Source: Actinacidiphila yeochonensis CN732
GTDB taxonomy: Bacteria > Actinomycetota > Actinomycetes > Streptomycetales > Streptomycetaceae
Assembly: GCF_000745345.1 (NCBI RefSeq)
Contig: NZ_JQNR01000005.1
Coordinates: 4,092,001-4,156,000, forward strand
Reading direction: 5' to 3'
DNA length: 64,000 bases
A program made the position numbers and the translations under genes. Within the stretch, counting starts at the first letter, position 1; each line of letters opens with the position of its first letter. A model generated the notes under the pieces. It saw only the letters and a list, made by a program, of their open reading frames with translations, was not told the origin of the DNA and ran no database searches. Below are positions 46,580-55,046 of this stretch, in pieces.

Positions 46580-48553
46580 TCACGCCGCCACCGAACGGTG
46601 GCTGCGGTGGCGCCGCGCGTAGTACAGGGCACCGCCGCCGACCAGCAGCACGCCCGCGGTCACGCCCAGCGGCAGCGCCGGGGAGGAACTGCCGGTCTCG
46701 GCCAGCTGCGTCGAGACGTCGTTGCCGCCGGAGGAGCCGGTGCCGGAGCCCGAGCCGCCCGCGCCGGAGCCGTTGTGGCCGCCGTTCGAGCCGCCGTTGC
46801 CCTTGCCGTTGTCGTTGCCCTTGCCGTTGTTGCCGGTGCCGCCGTTGTTGCCGGTGCTGATGGTGCGCACCGACTTCACGGAGCCGTTGCTGTTCAGCAG
46901 CACCTGCTTGTCGTTCGGGTGCTTGAAGTCGAAGGCGCCGTTGAGCGACCCGGCCCGGGTGTCGAAGGACGCGTCACCGATCCGGCCGGTCTTCCAGTTG
47001 TCCTCGATGAACTTGGTGATCGACGCCTGCTCGGTGCGGTCGTGGTCGATCGAGTTCGCCTTGCTGTAGGGCGAGATGACCAGCAGCGGCTGGCGGGTGC
47101 CGGGGCCGCAGCGGTCGGCGTAGCCGCCCAGCGCGGCCGGACCGGCCTGGCACATCGGGCTGTCCGTGGTCTTGCCGTTGGAGCCGACCGTGGTGTCCTT
47201 GGAGCCGTTCTGCGGCGTGGCGACCACGTGGTCGTACCAGCCGTCCGAGTCGTCGTAGGCGACGACGACGGCGGTGTCCTTCCAGTCCGCGGAGGACTGG
47301 ACGGCGTTGATCTCCTTGACGATGAAGTTCTGCTCGTCGGTCGGGTCGGAGTAGGCGGCGTGGCCGTCCTGGTACTCAGCGGCCTTCAGGAAGCTGACGG
47401 AGGGCAGGTTGCCCGCCTTGAGCGCCGCGTCGAAGTCCGTGAGGTCGTAGTTGTGGTTCGCCTGGCCGTTGTGGCCGATCTCCGCGACGTTCTTCGGCGC
47501 CAGGTGGTGCGGGTTCGACGTCGACTTGTAGTACTGGAACGGCGAGTGGTGCGGGCTGTAGTCCACCGACGAGGCGCCGGCGATGTTGGTGTGCGTGCTT
47601 CCCAGGCAGCTGGCGTAGTCGCCCTGCTTGCCGTCCCACGCGGTGGACGGACGGAAGCCGCCCTGGAACCAGCCCCACGTCACGTTCTTGGAGTTGAGCA
47701 GGTCGCCGACGTTCTTGCCCGTCATCTCACCCAGCGCGTTGGTGCTGGTGTGGCTGTTGTCCGAGCAGTCGTCGTAGGCCGGGTCGGGGTCGTTGGCGAC
47801 GGTGCCGACACCCTTGGCGTTCGGCGAGGCCACCGTGTACGCGTCGGGCGTGGTGGTCTGCTTCGGGTTCTCCGTGCCGGACGCCGGGTCCACGGAGACG
47901 ACGCCGTGCGTCTGGCCCGAGACCAGGTTCAGCGCGCCCGGGGTGGACGGGCCGAAGTTGGAGCTGAAGGAGTTGTCGCCGAGCGAGTAGTTCTGCGCGT
48001 AGTTCCACATCGCGGTGACGGTGTTGCCGTCGTAGTAGTCCATGACCAGACCGGGCTGGTAGAACAGGCCGCCCGAGCACTTGCCCGAGTCGGTGTTCTG
48101 GACGTACGAGTCGGCCTTGCCGCCGTTGGCCGCGTACTGCTCGGGGCCGTAGGAGTGGTTCTGGTCGCAGGTCACGGCATCGGTGCTGGCCAGGCGCTGC
48201 GGGGCGTACTGGTTGGGGTTCTTCTTCAGCAGGCCCGAGTTGGTGAGGTTGTTCGCCTTCGGCGTGTTCTTCGCCGCGGTGAACTTCGTCCCGTCGGTGT
48301 TCGCCGCCTGCGGGTACGTGCCGAAGTAGTGGTCGAACGACACGTTCTCGTCGTAGATGACGACCAGGTGCTTGATCGGCGTGGTGGTGCTGGTGGTGCT
48401 GGTGGTGCCGTGGTTCGAGGGGGCGGGCGAGGCGTAGGCCGGTGCGGCGGCGCCCGCCAGCATGAGCGCTGCGGCTCCGGCGAACGCCCCCCAGCGCGCG
48501 GCCCGTACGCCCGGACCCCTTCTCGTCGTGCCATTCCCGCCAGTGCTGGTCAT
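46580..48553 (-). CDS. Cell-wall-anchored phosphoesterase (phospholipase C / acid phosphatase family)
   Basis: Protein of 657 aa. Signal peptide about 1-42. The phosphoesterase domain (about 58-560) opens with KHLVVIYDENVSFDHYFGTY, the alkaline-phosphatase-superfamily metal/nucleophile motif, and contains VVVAYDDSDGWYDHVV and LVISPYSKANSIDHDRTEQAS with further metal ligands. A Gly/Asn-rich linker leads to a sortase signal LAETG, a hydrophobic helix and a basic tail, so it should be attached to the wall. It probably releases phosphate from phospholipids or phosphoesters. GGAGG lies 12 nt before the ATG. A PHO box (48657-48678) lies about 100 bp upstream, suggesting PhoR-PhoP control. Confidence 0.9.
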   Translation of the reverse strand: MTSTGGNGTTRRGPGVRAARWGAFAGAAALMLAGAAAPAYASPAPSNHGTTSTTSTTTPIKHLVVIYDENVSFDHYFGTYPQAANTDGTKFTAAKNTPKANNLTNSGLLKKNPNQYAPQRLASTDAVTCDQNHSYGPEQYAANGGKADSYVQNTDSGKCSGGLFYQPGLVMDYYDGNTVTAMWNYAQNYSLGDNSFSSNFGPSTPGALNLVSGQTHGVVSVDPASGTENPKQTTTPDAYTVASPNAKGVGTVANDPDPAYDDCSDNSHTSTNALGEMTGKNVGDLLNSKNVTWGWFQGGFRPSTAWDGKQGDYASCLGSTHTNIAGASSVDYSPHHSPFQYYKSTSNPHHLAPKNVAEIGHNGQANHNYDLTDFDAALKAGNLPSVSFLKAAEYQDGHAAYSDPTDEQNFIVKEINAVQSSADWKDTAVVVAYDDSDGWYDHVVATPQNGSKDTTVGSNGKTTDSPMCQAGPAALGGYADRCGPGTRQPLLVISPYSKANSIDHDRTEQASITKFIEDNWKTGRIGDASFDTRAGSLNGAFDFKHPNDKQVLLNSNGSVKSVRTISTGNNGGTGNNGKGNDNGKGNGGSNGGHNGSGAGGSGSGTGSSGGNDVSTQLAETGSSSPALPLGVTAGVLLVGGGALYYARRHRSHRSVAA

Positions 48554-48656
48554 GCTCTGTCAGCCTCCGCTGTGTGGTGCTTTCATCCGTACGCGAACAC
48601 GTTGGCGCACGGTGTCGGTCGCGATCGTTCTGGTGGGCCTCGACGGGACTGAGGAC

Positions 48657-48678
48657 CTCTGGTGACCGGCCGGTGAAC
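48657..48678 (-). promoter_or_regulatory. PHO box (PhoP-binding direct repeats)
   Basis: On the minus strand, two adjacent 11-bp units read GTTCACCGGCC and GGTCACCAGAG. Both fit the streptomycete PhoP direct-repeat consensus (G-G/T-TCACC then four variable bases). They lie 104-125 bp before the phosphoesterase start, so PhoP probably activates it when phosphate is short. Confidence 0.75.
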
Positions 48679-48763
48679 ACGAGGAGTCGGTTCCGTTCCC
48701 GATATCGTCGGTCGCGGCCGTTCCCGCTACCGTTCGCGACGACTGCCGTACGGCGTCGGGGAG

Positions 48764-50041
48764 TTAGCCCAACAGGGCGCTTCCGTACCAGTCGGAGCGG
48801 TCCCGGACGCCGGGCAGCGCGAAGAAGTAGCCGCCGCCGTACGGCGAGATGTAGTCCACCAGCGGTTCACCCGCCAGGCGCTTCTGGACCGCCTCGAACT
48901 GCCGCTGGAGGTCCTGCTGGTAGCAGACGAAGACCAGCCCCATGTCGAGGTTGCCGTTGACGTCCATGCCGTTGTCGTAGTTGTAGGCCCGCCGCAGGAT
49001 GCGCTGGTCGTCGGTCTGCGTGGTGCGCGGGTTGGCCATCCGCATGTGGCTGTCCAGCGGGATGACGTCTCCCATCGGGTCCTGGGCGAAGTTCGGCGTG
49101 TCGAACTCGTGGTCGCCGTCGAGCGGTGCGCCGGTGTCGCGGTTGCGGCCGAACATCCGCTCCTGCTCGGTGATCGACACCCGGTCCCAGAACTCCACCA
49201 GCATCCGGATCACCCGCACCACCTGGTACGAGCCGCCGGCCGTCCACGCCGGCTCGGCGCCGCCGGAGCCCACCCACAGCAGCTTCTCGGCCACCGCCGG
49301 TTCGGTGATGTCCGGCTGGGAGGTGCCGTCCTTGAACCCCAGGTGGTTGCGGGGGGTGCCGGAGGGCCGCGACGGGCTGGAGAAGCCGTCCATGCGCCAC
49401 CTGACCTGCATGCCGCCGCGGGTGTGCCGGGCTATGTCGCGCAGCGCGTGCAGCACCGTGTCGGTGTGCGGGGCGCTGAGCTGGAGGCTCAGGTCGCCGT
49501 GGCACCACTCCTCGCGCAGGTCGTCGTCGGGGAACGCCGGCATCGCCGACAGCCGCAGCGGCTTGCGGTCGCCCAGCCCGAACCGCCCGTCGAAGAGCGA
49601 GGCGCCCACGCCGACGGTGACCGCCAGCCCGTCGGCCGGAACCTTCGGGCCGAGGGTGCCGCTGTCCGAGGGCGAGTCGGTGATGCCCACGGCCTGCGGC
49701 GTGCCGCCCGTGGCCAGGAACCGGGCCCGCTCCGTGAGGGTGTGCATCAGCTCGGTCAGCTCCCGCCGGTCGGCGGCCGTCACGTCGAACGCCAGCGTCA
49801 CCGAGGCGTTCTGGACCGGCTGGGCGACGCCCGCCTGGTGCACGCCGTGGAACGGCGCGGTGGCCGCCGCGGCCTTCTGGGCGGGCGTCGGGGAGGCGGC
49901 CGAGGCCGTGGCCCCGGCCAGTACCGCGGAGCCGCCCGCCGCCGCGCCGATCGCGCCCGCGCCCAGCGCCGCCCCGCGCAGGAAGCCGCGCCGCCGCATG
50001 CTCCCGGTGCCCTGTCCGACAGCGGTGCCGTCGCCGTTCAT
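48764..50041 (-). CDS. efeB: Deferrochelatase/DyP-type peroxidase EfeB
   Basis: Protein of 425 aa. A twin-arginine signal MRRRGFLRGAAL (about 15-26) exports it folded with heme. DyP features: GFKDGTSQPD with the distal Asp, the proximal His in LDSHMRMANPR, and QRILRRAYNYDNG. EfeB oxidises ferrous iron or removes iron from heme for the EfeUOB system. The ATG at 50041 overlaps the efeO stop (ATGA) and GGAGGACGG lies in the efeO end, so the two are translationally coupled. Confidence 0.95.
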   Translation of the reverse strand: MNGDGTAVGQGTGSMRRRGFLRGAALGAGAIGAAAGGSAVLAGATASAASPTPAQKAAAATAPFHGVHQAGVAQPVQNASVTLAFDVTAADRRELTELMHTLTERARFLATGGTPQAVGITDSPSDSGTLGPKVPADGLAVTVGVGASLFDGRFGLGDRKPLRLSAMPAFPDDDLREEWCHGDLSLQLSAPHTDTVLHALRDIARHTRGGMQVRWRMDGFSSPSRPSGTPRNHLGFKDGTSQPDITEPAVAEKLLWVGSGGAEPAWTAGGSYQVVRVIRMLVEFWDRVSITEQERMFGRNRDTGAPLDGDHEFDTPNFAQDPMGDVIPLDSHMRMANPRTTQTDDQRILRRAYNYDNGMDVNGNLDMGLVFVCYQQDLQRQFEAVQKRLAGEPLVDYISPYGGGYFFALPGVRDRSDWYGSALLG

Positions 50042-51507
50042 GCCGTCCTCCGCACATCGAAGATCGCCGCCACCGGGGCGAGTTGTTCCAGAAGGTCGCC
50101 GAAGTCGGCGTCGAGTCGCTCGCGTTGGGAGCGGGTGAGTTCGTCCACCGGGGTCCACTTCCCGCCGTGCTCGAACGAGGCCGCGTAGGCGCGGGCCCGC
50201 GCCAGCGAGGCGTCCAGCTCCGCCAGGTTCGTGTCGCGGGTCTTCAGCAGCGGGCGCAGCCGGTCCAGGATCTGCCGCGAGCCGTCGAGGTTGGCCACCG
50301 CCGTCGCCAGGTTGGTGCCGCTGCCGTAGTCCGTGCGGCTGGTGAGCTCGAACTGGAGGGTGTTCTCGACGATCTCGTGGGCCCGCAGGGCCATGTTCGC
50401 CGGGTCCATCTGCTGCTTCGTCCAGGTGGTCCGCAGGTCCCGCGCGGCCTTGTCCAGGGTCTGCGCCTGCCCGCGCAGGGAGGCGGCGGACTCGCCGTGC
50501 CACAACCCGTACTCGATGCGGTGGAAGCCCGTGAAGCCGTCGGCCTCGGCGGGGTCGCCGCCCAGCGGCGCGGTCCCGTTGATCACGCCGTCGGCGTCCC
50601 CGAAGGTGTCGTACGCGGCGCCCATCCGCTCGTAGACCAGGTGGCCCGACAGCCAGTCGCGGCGCGCGGCGGAGAGGTCGCCGCGGTCGATGTCCGCCTT
50701 CAACCTGCCTGTCTCCGTGGTGAGATCGGCCATCCGGCCGTTGATCCACTTCTGGTAGGCGAGGGTCGGCGGGATCAGGTCGTGCACGGTCACCGGCAGG
50801 CTGGAGGGTCCCTGCGGGGTGTGGCCGGGGACCTTCACGGAGGGGCCGGTCACCGAGTCGGTGTCCTCCTGCTGGCACTCGAAGGCGTAGGTCCCGCTGC
50901 CGAGGTCGACCAGCATCTGCCGGTCGGCCCCGGGCGCCAGGCCCTCCACCTCCGCGTAGAGCCGGCCGGTGTGCGGGTCGGTGAGGTACACCTCGCTCGC
51001 CGAGGAGCCGGAGTTGTGCAGGTCGAAGACCTGCGTCCCGGCGCGCGGCGCGGCGGAGGCGTCCCAGCCCGTGCCGCAGTTGCTCGGGGAGATCTCCACC
51101 GCGGTGTGGCGCATCCCGTCGGAGGCGGCCGCTGCCGACGGGTGGCCGGTGCCGCTCGTGTGGCGGCCGGACGCGACCAGCGCGCCCGCGGCCACGGCGG
51201 CGACGACCACCGCGGCGGCGGCCGCCTGGACGCCGCGCGAGCGCAACAGGCCGCGGCGGGCCGCGGGGGCGCCGTCGGAGGCGGCGGAGGCGGCAGGGGC
51301 GTCGCCGGTCCCGCCGGCAGCCGCTGTCGCTTCGGCGGTTCCGGTCGCATCGGTCGCTTCGGCGGCGGGGTCCGCTATGCCGTCAGGGGACGCGCTGGAC
51401 GGCGTGTCGGCCGCCTCGCCTCCGCCGGACCCGGCGGCGGGCTCCGACTGGGGCGAACTGCCCGACGGGGCTGCCGCGGCGGGATCGGGATCGGGTTCGG
51501 CGGACAC
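50038..51507 (-). CDS. efeO: Iron uptake protein EfeO, membrane-anchored form
   Basis: Protein of 489 aa from a GTG at 51507, with GGAGGTCC just upstream. A disordered acidic N-terminus of about 95 residues and one transmembrane helix (about 103-123) are followed by a cupredoxin-like domain (about 140-235, with CGTGWD and FECQQED) and the M75/imelysin-like domain (about 245-489) carrying the HxxE metal motif in FHRIEYGLWHG. EfeO binds periplasmic iron for the EfeU permease. The anchor instead of a cleaved signal peptide fits a monoderm. No efeU is adjacent, so the permease is missing from this locus or elsewhere. Confidence 0.92.
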   Translation of the reverse strand: MSAEPDPDPAAAAPSGSSPQSEPAAGSGGGEAADTPSSASPDGIADPAAEATDATGTAEATAAAGGTGDAPAASAASDGAPAARRGLLRSRGVQAAAAAVVVAAVAAGALVASGRHTSGTGHPSAAAASDGMRHTAVEISPSNCGTGWDASAAPRAGTQVFDLHNSGSSASEVYLTDPHTGRLYAEVEGLAPGADRQMLVDLGSGTYAFECQQEDTDSVTGPSVKVPGHTPQGPSSLPVTVHDLIPPTLAYQKWINGRMADLTTETGRLKADIDRGDLSAARRDWLSGHLVYERMGAAYDTFGDADGVINGTAPLGGDPAEADGFTGFHRIEYGLWHGESAASLRGQAQTLDKAARDLRTTWTKQQMDPANMALRAHEIVENTLQFELTSRTDYGSGTNLATAVANLDGSRQILDRLRPLLKTRDTNLAELDASLARARAYAASFEHGGKWTPVDELTRSQRERLDADFGDLLEQLAPVAAIFDVRRTA

Positions 51508-51630
51508 CGGACCTCCGGATTCGGTGCAGTGGATCGTGGTCGCCGCAATGCTATGCACGCCGCGGCACGCCACCCCAGCAGCTCAGTGCCAGGAACCCAT
51601 AATTCCCCCGCAGTTCACTATCGCGACATC

Positions 51631-51646
51631 GTAAGGGTACCCTAAC
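51631..51646. promoter_or_regulatory. Candidate iron-box-like palindrome upstream of efeOB
   Basis: GTAAGGGTACCCTAAC matches its own complement at 14 of 16 positions (one mismatched pair) and lies about 125 bp before efeO, next to TAACTAACC. It resembles half sites of actinobacterial iron boxes (TTAGG-type), but does not fit the DmdR/IdeR consensus fully. Confidence 0.5.
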
Positions 51647-51692
51647 TAACCCTTTCGGGCTGGTCGGCGACCCGGAAGGCCGCCGTGGGGAG

Positions 51693-51731
51693 CCGGACGC
51701 GCCCCGTCGGGGTCCGGCGGGGCGCGTCCGG
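51693..51731. terminator. Strong hairpin between efeO and SH3 gene
   Basis: Perfect 14-bp stem: CCGGACGCGCCCCG (51693-51706) and CGGGGCGCGTCCGG (51718-51731). It lies just after the SH3 gene (minus strand) and insulates efeOB from it. Confidence 0.8.
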
Positions 51732-51757
51732 GAGGGCTCCGGGGAGTCAGTCCGCTG

Positions 51758-52239
51758 TCAGCACCACGGGACGGCCGACAGGTTGTCGACGTAGCGCGCC
51801 GCCACATACCCCTTCTTGCCGGCGCCCAGCCGGTACCAGCGGTCGTTGCCGTCCACCTTCTCGCCGACGACCTTGCACGTGAGCGCGACCACCGCGCCGG
51901 GCTGGAGGGTGCCGAGAGCGCGGGAGTCGCTGCTGGCGTACTCGCGGACCGTCAGGGGCAGGCGGGAGACCACCCGGCCCTTCGGCTCGGCCGCGGGCTT
52001 CGTGGGCTTCGCCGGCTGGGCGGCGGCGCCCGAGCCGCCCGCGGAGCCGGCGGCGGGGGCGGTGGGGTGGCGTGCGGGGCGGCCGGCCCGGTGGACGCCG
52101 TCGACACCGCGCCGGCGGCGGAGGCGCCAGCCGCCGGGTCCGCGGCGAGCGCGGGGGTGGCGACCAGCACGCCCGAGCCGGCGATCAGCAGACCCGCGAC
52201 CGCCGTGGTGACACGGCGCTTGGCAAGGCTTGAGTACAT
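51758..52239 (-). pseudogene. Secreted SH3-domain protein, frame broken
   Basis: About 160 aa if repaired. The ATG at 52239 (AGAGGACAGGA upstream) encodes a signal peptide (KRRVTTAVAGLLIAG… ending TPALAA, about 7-33) and an Ala/Pro linker. The C-terminal part is a bacterial SH3 domain (VVSRLPLTVREYASSDS, VVALTCKVVGEKVDGNDRWYRLG, KGYVAARYVDNL) but lies in another frame up to 51758. One missing base in the run 52064-52067 (plus-strand GGGG) joins them as PTKPAAEPKGRVVSRLP. SH3 domains of this type bind cell-wall peptides; no catalytic domain is attached. Confidence 0.8.
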
Positions 52240-52517
52240 TCCTGTCCTCTTTCGTGGAAGAGCTGCCGTTGCCTCCTTCATGGCATGCGGGACGGCCGGG
52301 TGGGGCCAGGGGAAGGCATCTCCACCCGGATGGACCGCACCTGACGCCCGCCTGCCGTCATCCGCGCCCCGCCGCGCCCATGGCCCCCTCCAGCGCCGGG
52401 TGTTGACGGGGCAGGCAACCGCGGAGGGCGGCCGGCCCCGAGGGTCCCGACAAGGTCCGGAAAGCGTCATATCCCGGTCAAGCGGCGGTCATCCGCGGTC
52501 CAGCGGTACGGCCGCGG

Positions 52518-53885
52518 TCATCCGCAGGTCAGCAGACCGGCGTCGGCCTTCGCCCGCAGCACCCGCTTCACGCTGTCGTCGACGTCTGCGCGGAAGGCCG
52601 CGTCGGAGGACATCCGGGAGAGCACGGCCGCGGCCATCGGGGCCACGGTGTCGGTGCTGACGGTCAGGACGACGTTGCCGCCCGCCGCGATGAAGTCGAC
52701 GGCGCGGGCGCCCGCGGAGCGGTCCGAGACGGCCACCGCCTGCCCGAGGTCGTCGGAGATGACCGGGCCGGTGAAGCCCAGCCGGCCGCGGAGCACGCCG
52801 CGGATCACCGTGGTGGAGAACGCGGCCTGGTTGTGGCTGTCGATCCGGCTGTAGATCGCGGAGGAGACCATCACGAAGGGCACGCCGGCCTGCACGGCGT
52901 TGCGGAACGGCAGCAGGAAGGGATCGTCGCGGGTGGTGGTCGGGTCCGTCACACCGGAGCTGAAGTCGGTGTTGCCGCGCACCCGGCCCAGGCCGGGGAA
53001 GTGCTTGGCCGTCGCGGTCACCTTCGCCTGCGCCATCCCCTTGAGGAACGCGGTGCTGTGCGTGGCCACCGTCGACGGGGTGGTGCCGTACTCGCGGTCG
53101 AGCTGGCCGATCGGGGCGTTCACCGACGTGAGGTCGGGCGGCACCGTGTCGGCGACCGGGGCGAGGTTCATGTCGACGCCGGCCGCCTGCAGCTCGCGCC
53201 CCCACTGGGCGGCGCGCGACTGGAGCAGCGAGGCCGACCAGGTGCCCTGCGTGGTGGCGGCCGGGATGGTGCTGAAGCCCGGCCCCCGCAGTACCTGGAC
53301 CTGGCCGCCCTCCTGGTCGGTGGAGACGAACATGCCGAGCTTCACCCCGTGCACGGAGGTGGCGAGGCCGCGCACCTTGTCGGTGATCGCCTTCACCGAC
53401 GCCGAGCCGGCGTTGGTGCGTCCGCTGAGGAAGACCGAGCCGGCCCGGCTGGAGCGGATCGCGGCGGCCTGTGCGCTGGTCAGACCGGTACTGCCGACCG
53501 GCGTCATGAGCAGCTGCCCCACCCGCTGGGCGTTGTCCATCGCGTTGAACGCGGTGGAGACGCAGGCGGCCGGCTGAGCGGTGGCCGGGCCGGAGGTGCT
53601 CGCCGACGGGGCGGCGGTGCTCGCGCTCGTGGCGGGGGAGGAGGTGGCCCGCGGCGAGCCGGTGGTGGCGGGGGTGGACGTCGACGGGGCAGCCGGCGTC
53701 GTGGTGGACGACGACCCCCCGTTCCCGCCGCAGGCGGCCACCGCCACCAGCAGGCCGAGGCAGAGCGCGCCCCGCCTCGCCCGGACGGAGTAGGGCGTCC
53801 TGACGGCGTGTGGACCCGGACCGGGACCTGGACCTGGCACCTTGCGCACGGTGTGACCTCGCACCTCGGGTTTCGGGGGTGACAT
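52518..53885 (-). CDS. GH3 beta-N-acetylhexosaminidase-like lipoprotein (NagZ group)
   Basis: Protein of 455 aa. AAGGAG precedes the ATG at 53885. The signal ends in a lipobox VAAC (Cys about 53), followed by a long Ser/Thr/Pro linker, so it is a surface lipoprotein. The GH3 TIM barrel (about 105-455) has VSTDQEGGQVQVL, KHFPGLGRVRGNTD and the nucleophile Asp in VISDDLGQAV. The usual His of the NagZ acid/base loop (DxH after KHFPG) is not present; the loop reads NTDFSSG. It may release GlcNAc or another beta-linked sugar. It lies downstream of the sugar ABC operon on the same strand, separated by a terminator. Confidence 0.88.
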   Translation of the reverse strand: MSPPKPEVRGHTVRKVPGPGPGPGPHAVRTPYSVRARRGALCLGLLVAVAACGGNGGSSSTTTPAAPSTSTPATTGSPRATSSPATSASTAAPSASTSGPATAQPAACVSTAFNAMDNAQRVGQLLMTPVGSTGLTSAQAAAIRSSRAGSVFLSGRTNAGSASVKAITDKVRGLATSVHGVKLGMFVSTDQEGGQVQVLRGPGFSTIPAATTQGTWSASLLQSRAAQWGRELQAAGVDMNLAPVADTVPPDLTSVNAPIGQLDREYGTTPSTVATHSTAFLKGMAQAKVTATAKHFPGLGRVRGNTDFSSGVTDPTTTRDDPFLLPFRNAVQAGVPFVMVSSAIYSRIDSHNQAAFSTTVIRGVLRGRLGFTGPVISDDLGQAVAVSDRSAGARAVDFIAAGGNVVLTVSTDTVAPMAAAVLSRMSSDAAFRADVDDSVKRVLRAKADAGLLTCG

Positions 53886-53976
53886 CTGTGCTCCTTGATT
53901 CCACCTGAGACCGAGGTTGTCCCGTCCGGCGCGAATTAACCCCCGTGAGGGTCCCCCCGCCGTCAGCCGAACGGAC

Positions 53977-54022
53977 GCCCCCGCCGCGCGCCGGCCCGGT
54001 GCGGGCGGCGCGCGGCGGGGGC
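53977..54022. terminator. Very strong terminator after ABC operon
   Basis: A 17-bp perfect stem (53977-53993 with 54006-54022) with a 12-nt loop. A second hairpin, CCGTGCCCG (54062-54070) with CGGGCACGG (54081-54089), lies closer to the operon end. Confidence 0.85.
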
Positions 54023-54122
54023 GTGGCGGTCACCTGTGCGGTGTACCGTACCGGCTCCGCGCCGTGCCCGGAGCGGCGGACGGGCACGGAGCCGCGGGCG
54101 GGTGCGTGCCCGGCGGTGCCGG

Positions 54123-55046
54123 TCAGCCCTTGCTGGAGCCGAGGGACAGCCCCGCGATGAACTGGCGCTGGAGGCACAGGTAGACCACCAGGGTCGGGAT
54201 CGCGGCGATCATGGCCGCTGCCGCGATCATGTTCTGGTTGCTGACGAACTGTCCCTGGAGGTTGGCGAGCGCCGAGGTGACCGGGCGCTTGTCGCCGGAC
54301 GACATCAGGGTGATGGCCCAGAAGAAGTCGTTGTAGATCCAGGTGGTCAGCAGCGTCGCCAGCGCCGCGAGCGCCGGACGGCACAGCGGGACCGTCAGCC
54401 GCCAGAACCGCGTCCACAGGCTCGCGCCGTCCACCAGCGCCGCCTCGTACATCTCACCCGGGATCGAGCGCATGTAGTTGCTGAGGACGAAGACGCAGAA
54501 GCCCATCTGGAAGGCGACGTTGATGACGACCAGACCGAAGATCGAGTTGTACATCAGGCCGCTGTGCGCGATGAAGTGCGGCAGGTGGATCTTGAGGTAG
54601 ATCCGGTACAGCGGGGTGATGACCACCTGCTGCGGCAGCAGGTTGCCGGCCGTGAAGACGATCAGCAGGGCCACGTTCACCCTGATGTTCACCCGGGTCA
54701 GCACGAACGCGACCCCGGAGGAGAGCGCCAGCACGACGGCCACCGCGGGCACGGTGATCAGCACCGAGTTCCAGAAGAAGTGGAGCATGTCCGACTGCGT
54801 CCACGCGTCGCGGAAGTTGTCGAACGTGATGTGGTGGGGCAGCGACACGTACCCGTACTTGCGGGTGTCGGAGTACGGCCGCAGGGCCACGTAGAGGGCG
54901 AACAGGATCGGCAGCACCCACAGGACGGACGCGATGATCAGGAACGCCTGGGAGGCGATCTGGCCCCACGCCTTGGGTTTGCCGCCGGGGCCTCCCGGGC
55001 GGGCGGACGACGGGGCGGCCGGGCGGGCCAGTGTCTCGGTGCTCAC
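54123..55046 (-). CDS. Sugar ABC transporter permease (CUT1, MalG-like)
   Basis: Protein of 307 aa from a GTG at 55046 that overlaps the upstream permease stop by 3 nt. Six membrane helices with the binding-protein-dependent permease EAA loop YEAALVDGASLWTRFWRLTVPL (about 195-216). It would form the channel with the partner permease; the ATPase is absent from the operon, as usual in streptomycetes where MsiK serves many sugar importers. Substrate unknown, likely an oligosaccharide. Confidence 0.93.
   Translation of the reverse strand: MSTETLARPAAPSSARPGGPGGKPKAWGQIASQAFLIIASVLWVLPILFALYVALRPYSDTRKYGYVSLPHHITFDNFRDAWTQSDMLHFFWNSVLITVPAVAVVLALSSGVAFVLTRVNIRVNVALLIVFTAGNLLPQQVVITPLYRIYLKIHLPHFIAHSGLMYNSIFGLVVINVAFQMGFCVFVLSNYMRSIPGEMYEAALVDGASLWTRFWRLTVPLCRPALAALATLLTTWIYNDFFWAITLMSSGDKRPVTSALANLQGQFVSNQNMIAAAAMIAAIPTLVVYLCLQRQFIAGLSLGSSKG

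Noticed and set aside
43243..48652. Very long plus-strand frames over the GH55-like and phosphoesterase genes
   Set aside because: They are antisense shadows; the minus-strand proteins have signal peptides, domains and ribosome binding sites.
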